Source: Cohnella zeiphila (GTDB lineage Bacteria > Bacillota > Bacilli > Paenibacillales > Paenibacillaceae). From it: 64,000 bases of DNA. A program made the translations under genes and the position numbers. The DNA lies in NCBI RefSeq assembly GCF_014212055.1, contig NZ_JACJVO010000031.1:124001-188000 (forward strand), read 5' to 3'. Below are positions 58,918-64,000 of the stretch, piece after piece; position 1 is the stretch's first letter; each line of letters begins with the position of its first letter. The notes under the pieces are model-generated. The model was not told where the DNA came from. It saw only the letters and a program-made list of their open reading frames with translations, and made no database searches.

Positions 58918-59613
58918 ATGTCCAGTCCGCATCTTCTGCTGGTTGAAGACGACGAAGCGCTGCACCGGGGAATCGAGTTCACCCTGCGGCAGGAAGGTTA
59001 CGACGTGACCGGGGTCCGCTTCGCGGCGGAAGCGCTGGCCGCGGTGGAGAAGCGAGCGTTCGACCTGATCGTGCTGGACGTCCAGCTTCCCGACGGCAAC
59101 GGCTTCGACGTCTGTGTCCGGCTGCGCGAGAGCACCGACATTCCGATCGTGTTCCTCACCGCGAGCGACAGCGAGCTCGATATCGTCCGCGGCCTCGACC
59201 TCGGCGGCGACGATTACATTACGAAGCCGTTCCGGCTACGGGAATTTCTGTCGCGCATCCAGGCCGTGCTCCGGCGCCGCTCCGCCGTTCGGCCGGCACG
59301 GGCCGAAGCGGCCGTGCTGCAGAGCGAAGGGCTGACGCTGCATACCGCCGAGATGAGGCTGTCGAAAAACGGACAGGACATCCCGCTCAGCGTGACGGAG
59401 TTCCGGCTGCTGGCGCTGCTGATGAGCCATCCGAAGGCCGTCCTCTCCAAGGAGCAAATCCTGCAGCAGCTGTGGCAGGAAGGCGGCGAATACATGGACG
59501 ACAACACGGTGGCGGTCAACATTCGCCGGCTGCGCGAGAAGATCGAAGACCGGCCGAACGATCCCCGGTTGATTCTGACCGTCCGAGGAGCCGGATATCG
59601 ATGGAACGGCTGA
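58918..59613 (+). CDS. OmpR-family response regulator
   Basis: The ATG at 58918 follows GGAGGTTCC. The 231-residue protein has a receiver with acidic pair Asp11/Asp12, phosphoacceptor Asp54 (IVLDVQLPDG), Thr in VFLTASDS and Lys in YITKPFR, and a C-terminal winged helix (SVTEFRLLALLMSHPKAVLSK, VAVNIRRLREKIEDRP). It overlaps the kinase gene by 13 bases. Paired half-sites upstream of the following ABC transporter are its likely targets. Confidence 0.93.
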   Translation: MSSPHLLLVEDDEALHRGIEFTLRQEGYDVTGVRFAAEALAAVEKRAFDLIVLDVQLPDGNGFDVCVRLRESTDIPIVFLTASDSELDIVRGLDLGGDDYITKPFRLREFLSRIQAVLRRRSAVRPARAEAAVLQSEGLTLHTAEMRLSKNGQDIPLSVTEFRLLALLMSHPKAVLSKEQILQQLWQEGGEYMDDNTVAVNIRRLREKIEDRPNDPRLILTVRGAGYRWNG

Positions 59614-60908
59614 GCATAGCCCGCAGAGGAGCCGGGAGATTGTGGCGTAATTCGGGCACCCGCCGCCTGGCGCTGCTGCTGGCCGTCGCCGCGCTCGTCT
59701 CGATCGCCGCCGCCTGGGCGTTCGCCGCCTACGAGACGAACCGGCTCAAACGGGATTGGACGGATCGCGATAACGCCCTGATCGGCGAGCTCGCGTCCAG
59801 ACACCCCGAACTGTCCGCCGAGCTGCCCGGCCTGTTCGCTTCCAAAGAGATCGCCGCCGATCCGAAGGCGCGGGAGGCGGGCCGCAAGCTGGCGGCCGAA
59901 TACGGGCTGGAAGACATCGACGTCTCGTTGCTTCCGATCGTCGGCAGCGACAGGCATCGCCTGAGGATCTCGCTGACCGTCGGCCTGCTGTTTCTGTTCG
60001 CCTCCCTGACCGTCCTGCTAATCCGCGAATTCGACCGGCCGAACCGCCAGATCCGTCGGTTAACCGATGCGTTGGAGTCGGTCGTCAAACAGAATCGGCC
60101 GATGGATTACCGCATCTATGGAGAAGACGACCTGGGACAGCTCGCGCATCGCGTGCAGGAGCTTGCTCTTCGGCTGCAGGAGACGATCTCGCAGCTCCAT
60201 CGCGACAAGGATTTCCTCAAAGAGACGATCGCCGACATCTCCCACCAGCTCAAAACTCCGCTCGCTTCGCTCATGGTGTACAACGAGCTGCTGAAGGACG
60301 AGCGGACGGCTCCCGTCGACGCCGGCGAGTTTCTGGACATCTGCGGCCGCGAGCTGGAGCGGATGGAATGGCTCATTCTGACGCTGCTCAAGATCGCCCG
60401 GCTGGAAGCCGGCGCGCTGGACCTGCAGCGGGTCCGCGCCCCTCTGGGCGCCACGATCGAGCGAGCGGTCGAGCCTCTCCGCAAGCTCGCTTCGCAGAAG
60501 GAAGTCGACATTCGCGTCATCGAGCCGGAAAAGCCGGCCGAAGCGGTTCACGATCCGCGCTGGCTGGCCGAAGCGATCGGCAACCTGGTCAAGAACGCGG
60601 TGGAGCACAGTCCGCCGGGGAGCGCCGTCACGATTCGCACGGAGCGAACGCCCGTCTTCATCCGCATCTTCGTTCGCGACGAAGGGCAGGGCGTCGACGA
60701 GCGCCATCTCCCCCATATTTTCAAGAAATTCTACCGCGCCCAGTCCGGCAGCGGAGTCGGCCTCGGTCTGCCGCTGGCCAAATCGGTTGCGGAGCGTCAT
60801 GAGGGCATCCTGTCGGCCGTGCGCAACGAAGGCGCCGGCATGACGTTCGTTCTGGCGCTGCCGGCCGGCCGCGACGGGCAGGGAGACGGCTCCCTTACAA
60901 CTCTGTAA
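59601..60908 (+). CDS. Sensor histidine kinase
   Basis: The ATG at 59601 lies in the end of the response regulator gene. The 435-residue protein has a first membrane helix (LALLLAVAALVSIAAAWAF, about 23-41), an extracellular domain of about 80 residues, and a second helix (LTVGLLFLFASLTVLLI, about 126-143). A HAMP-like linker follows, then HisKA with His215 in ADISHQLKTPLAS, and an HATPase with NLVKNAVEHSP and FVRDEGQGVDE. The sensing loop is bigger than in the BceS type, so direct sensing of an extracellular signal is likely. The operon suggests it responds to a substrate of the ABC transporter that follows. Confidence 0.93.
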   Translation: MERLSIARRGAGRLWRNSGTRRLALLLAVAALVSIAAAWAFAAYETNRLKRDWTDRDNALIGELASRHPELSAELPGLFASKEIAADPKAREAGRKLAAEYGLEDIDVSLLPIVGSDRHRLRISLTVGLLFLFASLTVLLIREFDRPNRQIRRLTDALESVVKQNRPMDYRIYGEDDLGQLAHRVQELALRLQETISQLHRDKDFLKETIADISHQLKTPLASLMVYNELLKDERTAPVDAGEFLDICGRELERMEWLILTLLKIARLEAGALDLQRVRAPLGATIERAVEPLRKLASQKEVDIRVIEPEKPAEAVHDPRWLAEAIGNLVKNAVEHSPPGSAVTIRTERTPVFIRIFVRDEGQGVDERHLPHIFKKFYRAQSGSGVGLGLPLAKSVAERHEGILSAVRNEGAGMTFVLALPAGRDGQGDGSLTTL

Positions 60909-60967
60909 GCTTCGAACCGCTCCCCTGTAAGATAAGGCGGCTATACTGCTCCTATAGATTACAGGGG
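60894..60967 (+). promoter_or_regulatory. ABC-operon promoter with paired TTACA/TGTAA sites
   Basis: CTTACA-ACTC-TGTAAG (60894-60909) and CCCCTGTAA (60922-60930) ... TTACAGGGG (60959-60967) are two dyads around TATACT (60942-60947), a good -10. No -35 is seen at the proper distance, which fits activation by the response regulator. The first dyad overlaps the end of the kinase gene. Confidence 0.72.
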
Positions 60968-60982
60968 AAGGATGAATTTAAG

Positions 60983-61672
60983 ATGAACGTCATCGAAGCG
61001 GACCATTTGAGCAAAAAATACGGAAAAGACAGCACGATGGTGGAAGCGCTCCGGGAGGTCAGCTTCAGCGTGCCGCAAGGGGAATTCGTGGCGATCGTCG
61101 GCGCGAGCGGCTCGGGCAAGAGCACGCTGCTTCACTTGCTCGGCGGGCTGGATCGTCCTTCTTCCGGCATCGTGCGGATCGACGGAGAGGATTTGTACGC
61201 GCTGAAGGAGCGCGAACGCGCGGTTTTTCGGCGGCGGAAGATCGGATTCATTTTCCAATCGTTCAATCTCATCCCCGTTCTCAACGTCGAAGAGAACATC
61301 CAGCTGCCGCTGCTTCTCGACCATCGGCAGCCGGATAAGGAATATATCCGCGATCTGATCCAGACGCTGGGCCTGACCGATCGCCGCAAGCATCTGCCGT
61401 CGGAGCTGTCCGGCGGCCAGCAGCAGCGGGTGGCCATCGGCCGCGCTCTCGCCTACCGTCCCGCCATCGTGCTCGCGGACGAGCCGACCGGCAACCTGGA
61501 CAGCGCGAACGGCCGCGAGGTGCTGGAGCTGCTGAAGCTGGCCGTCCGCCAGTACCATCAGACCGTCATCGTGATCTCCCACGACATGAACGTCGCCGCC
61601 GAAGCGGACCGCGTGCTGCGCATGCAGGACGGGCGGCTGATGAGCGACACGCGCGGGGGGAGCGGCGTATGA
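60983..61672 (+). CDS. ABC transporter ATPase, MacB/LolD-like
   Basis: A 229-residue ATPase starting MNVIEADHLSKKYGKDSTMV. Walker A is IVGASGSGKSTLLHLL, Q-loop FIFQSFNLIPVLNVEEN, signature LSGGQQQRVAIGRALAYRP, Walker B IVLADEPTGNLDS, and the H-loop VIVISHDMNV. This type drives FtsX-like permeases in antibiotic resistance or lipid/peptide handling. It shares ATGA with the permease gene. A likely target of the adjacent two-component system. Confidence 0.95.
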   Translation: MNVIEADHLSKKYGKDSTMVEALREVSFSVPQGEFVAIVGASGSGKSTLLHLLGGLDRPSSGIVRIDGEDLYALKERERAVFRRRKIGFIFQSFNLIPVLNVEENIQLPLLLDHRQPDKEYIRDLIQTLGLTDRRKHLPSELSGGQQQRVAIGRALAYRPAIVLADEPTGNLDSANGREVLELLKLAVRQYHQTVIVISHDMNVAAEADRVLRMQDGRLMSDTRGGSGV

Positions 61673-64000
61673 ACGGGTACGGAGCGCTATCCGGGCGCTA
61701 TTTAAAGCAGCAGCGCAAGCGGTCGATCCTGACGATTATCGGCATCATCCTTTCGGTCGCGCTGATCAGCGCGATCGGCACGATGGGCCAAAGCTTGACG
61801 GACAACATGCTTCAGCGCGCGATCTATGAGCAAGGGGCCTATCATTTCGGATACGGCAAGGCGGATGCCAAGCTGTACAACGAGCTTAAGAACAACGTGC
61901 TGGTCGGAAAACTCGGCTTTGTGACGGAAGGGCAAGATACGGCTCTGGACGACACTTTTAAGATTAGGCTGTCCGAAGTCAACGCGGACTTTTTCGAGCT
62001 GGCGCCCGTGCACCTGCAGGAAGGCCGTTGGCCGCAGAACGACCGGGAAGCGGTGCTGGAGCAGTGGATGCTCTCCCATCTGCCGGGCAAGCCCAAGATC
62101 GGCGATGAGGCGAAGCTGAACGGACCGGACGGGAAGCCGGCTTCCTACCGGATTGTCGGCGTGATGATCAACTCCAAGAACAGCCAATTAAACGCCGAGT
62201 CGTCGGCTTACACGCTGACGAACGAAGGCGGCATTCCGAGCGGAAACTTCATCGTTCTGGCCGCGTTCAAGCCCGGCGTCGATATCAGCAGCCATCTGAA
62301 GGCGTTCAGCGGCATGGGCGAGAAGTTCAAAGCCAACGATCAGATGCTGGCTTATATGGGCGAATCGTCGGACAACAACATTAACAAGGTTTTCGCGATC
62401 ATCTTCGGTACGCTCATCGGCTTGGTCGTGCTGTCGACGGCGGCGGTCATCTACAATATTTTTCACATCTCGGTCCTGGAACGGATCCGGCAGTTTGGCT
62501 TGCTGCGAACGATCGGGGCGACGCCGGCCCAAATTCGCAGCCTCGTGTTCCGGGAAGCGACCGTGCTCGGGATCATCGGCATTCCGATCGGCCTGCTCGT
62601 CGGCTGGGGCGCGCTTTGGCTGGCCATCAAGCTGATGCTGGAGTCCGGCTTCAAGATTTTGCAGATGGAGGATTTCAAGCTCACCGTCCATGCCTGGATT
62701 ATCGGCGGCAGCGCGCTGATCGGCCTGCTCTCGGTCTATCTCGCGGCCTGGCTCCCGGCCCGCAAGGCGGCTTCGGTCTCTCCGGTCGAAGCCGTCCGGG
62801 GCGCAGGCAGCATCGTGCGCGAATCGTTCCGGCGGGGACGGATTCCGTCCCCGCTGCAGGGCTTCGGCGTCGGCGGCAAGATGGCGGCCAAGAACATCCG
62901 GCGCAACCGGAGCAAATTCCGGATCACCACGTTCTCGATCGTCATCAGCGTGTGCCTGTTCACCGTGTTCCATTATTTTACCCAGGAGACGCTCTTCATT
63001 ACGACCGATTCCAACGAGGAGGACCGGATCGCCTTCTCCGTTTATCCGAACCGCGACACATCGGATAAGCCTTTCATGACCCAGGAGCAAATGGACGACC
63101 TGGCATCGACGTCGGGCGTCAGGGGCGTTTACGGAGACTATTGGTCGAACGGCAGCGCCGTTTGGGTTCCGGAGAACAAACTCAACCCGAATTTTTATTC
63201 CGTCTTGAGAAGGACTCCGGCGGAGATGCAGCGCGACGGCGCCAAGTACGTGTTCACGAACGGCATCGTCAATCTCTATGACGACGCCAGGCTGAAGGAT
63301 TCGGCGCCGTACCTGGTTGCCGGGACGGTCGACCCGAAGAAGCTGGCGGCGGACAACGCCGTTCTGATCGTCCAGACGGTCAAGCCGGTCGATCCGAAAG
63401 ACGGCAAGAGAACGCAGTTGGACATGACAAGCTACAAAGTCGGCGACAAGCTGCTGATCGATATGTCGCAAAGCGAGAAGCCCGATTCGTTCCAGGAAGT
63501 GACGGTGGGCGGCATCCTGTCGCAGTCCCCGTTCGGGGAGACGTATTTGAAGGATAATCTGAACATGATGGCGCCGAGACAAGTGTTCGAGCGGCTAAAC
63601 AAGGCAGTGCCCGTGCAGCCGGGGGAAGAAAGTCAGGGACCGCATATGTACGGAATCGATATCGCCATGAAAGACGGGGCCGACAACGGAGCGATCCGCG
63701 CCAAGCTGCAGGCGCTGGTCGATTCGCAGCCGAATATCCGAATTTCGGATATCGCCGCCCAGCAGAAGGAAGAACGCCAGTTCAATCTGCAGATGCAAAT
63801 CTTCGTCTACGGCTTCCTGATCGTCATCGGAGGCATCGGCAGCCTGAACATCATCAACACCGTTCAGACGAACCTGCTGCTGCGCCGCCGCGAGTTCGGC
63901 CTGCTGCAGGCGGTCGGCATGACGGTCCGCCAGCTCCGCCGCATGGCCTCGCTCGAGGGCATCTGGTATGGCGCGCTCGGCAGCTTCTGGGGACTCGTGT
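61669..64000 (+). CDS. FtsX-family ABC transporter permease, runs off right edge
   Basis: The frame starts at ATG 61669, overlapping the ATPase stop, and is open to the end of the window (about 777 codons). It has a first membrane helix (ILTIIGIILSVALISAIGTM), an extracellular domain of about 200 residues, three helices with FtsX motifs (LERIRQFGLLRTIGATPAQIR and VYLAAWLPARKAASVSPVEA). Then comes a second half-unit with a fresh helix (RITTFSIVISVCLFTVFHYF), another large extracellular domain, and a last FtsX set beginning FGLLQAVGMTVRQLRRM. It is a two-repeat, eight-helix permease as in many antimicrobial-peptide or lipid transporters. Not of the ten-helix BceB design. Confidence 0.93.
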   Translation, partial: MNGYGALSGRYLKQQRKRSILTIIGIILSVALISAIGTMGQSLTDNMLQRAIYEQGAYHFGYGKADAKLYNELKNNVLVGKLGFVTEGQDTALDDTFKIRLSEVNADFFELAPVHLQEGRWPQNDREAVLEQWMLSHLPGKPKIGDEAKLNGPDGKPASYRIVGVMINSKNSQLNAESSAYTLTNEGGIPSGNFIVLAAFKPGVDISSHLKAFSGMGEKFKANDQMLAYMGESSDNNINKVFAIIFGTLIGLVVLSTAAVIYNIFHISVLERIRQFGLLRTIGATPAQIRSLVFREATVLGIIGIPIGLLVGWGALWLAIKLMLESGFKILQMEDFKLTVHAWIIGGSALIGLLSVYLAAWLPARKAASVSPVEAVRGAGSIVRESFRRGRIPSPLQGFGVGGKMAAKNIRRNRSKFRITTFSIVISVCLFTVFHYFTQETLFITTDSNEEDRIAFSVYPNRDTSDKPFMTQEQMDDLASTSGVRGVYGDYWSNGSAVWVPENKLNPNFYSVLRRTPAEMQRDGAKYVFTNGIVNLYDDARLKDSAPYLVAGTVDPKKLAADNAVLIVQTVKPVDPKDGKRTQLDMTSYKVGDKLLIDMSQSEKPDSFQEVTVGGILSQSPFGETYLKDNLNMMAPRQVFERLNKAVPVQPGEESQGPHMYGIDIAMKDGADNGAIRAKLQALVDSQPNIRISDIAAQQKEERQFNLQMQIFVYGFLIVIGGIGSLNIINTVQTNLLLRRREFGLLQAVGMTVRQLRRMASLEGIWYGALGSFWGLV

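Overview
The window is a high-GC chromosomal stretch from a low-GC-lineage (Firmicutes) endospore former, most likely Paenibacillaceae (Paenibacillus or Cohnella type). This rests on strong AGGAGG-like ribosome binding sites with frequent GTG/TTG starts, a Spo0E-family protein, a MotA/MotB pair behind a SigD-like promoter, an HPr kinase-like protein, the YoaS-YozG-YoaT gene set known from Bacillus, and an Erm methyltransferase of the Bacillus ErmD/ErmK type. Genus is an inference. No rRNA, tRNA or CRISPR array was seen.

Layout. 1-7065: an HD hydrolase cut by the left edge, SelO, a TetR/MFS efflux pair with its operator, a nine-copy 51-bp tandem repeat, an acetyltransferase, a nucleotidyltransferase-like protein and an AraC regulator. 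7098-8274: a decayed IS3-family element. 8337-11387: a sugar operon (PIG-L deacetylase, GlcN6P-isomerase-like, Gfo/Idh) ending in a gene remnant beside the IS. 11574-12794: an erm gene with leader peptide and attenuator. 12810-19583: metallo-hydrolase, Lrp regulator, acetyltransferases, SDR, chemoreceptor, and a small membrane-protein/XRE pair. 19584-29458: a DUF4386 remnant, then a long minus-strand operon (solute-binding lipoprotein, two permeases, two ATPases, a cytoplasmic-type sulfatase, a DUF1861/GH130-like protein) opposed by a TetR gene. 29487-42065: small membrane proteins, TetR, GntR-IlvD-P-loop kinase, MerR-oxidoreductase, pirin, Old Yellow Enzyme, MarR-quinone-reductase-like, and yoaT-yozG-yoaS. 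42295-45767: a frameshifted multi-domain sensor kinase and a broken lipoprotein. 46085-54783: secreted GH43 enzyme, VOC proteins, HprK paralogue, a VOC-sigma-DinB operon, sulfurtransferase, MFS, GNAT. 54784-58695: a second 51-bp repeat array, zinc-ribbon protein, PCD, motAB, a DnaA-box palindrome, tadA, Spo0E-like. 58918-64000: response regulator, histidine kinase and FtsX-type ABC transporter running off the right edge.

Working together. The window is rich in local regulator/target pairs, many with a readable operator: TetR-MFS, TetR-sulfatase operon, TetR-DUF6526, GntR-IlvD, MerR-oxidoreductase, MarR-oxidoreductase, XRE-OYE. Much of the content is stress and xenobiotic response (efflux, OYE, quinone-reductase-like, pirin, Erm) plus use of complex glycans (sulfatase operon, GH43, amino-sugar operon). 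Five loci show gene decay: the IS, a gene fragment beside it, DUF4386, the sensor kinase and a DUF3862 lipoprotein. The most interesting signals are the erm leader/attenuator, the four-box DnaA palindrome before tadA, and two unrelated 51-bp arrays that share a palindrome-bearing architecture.
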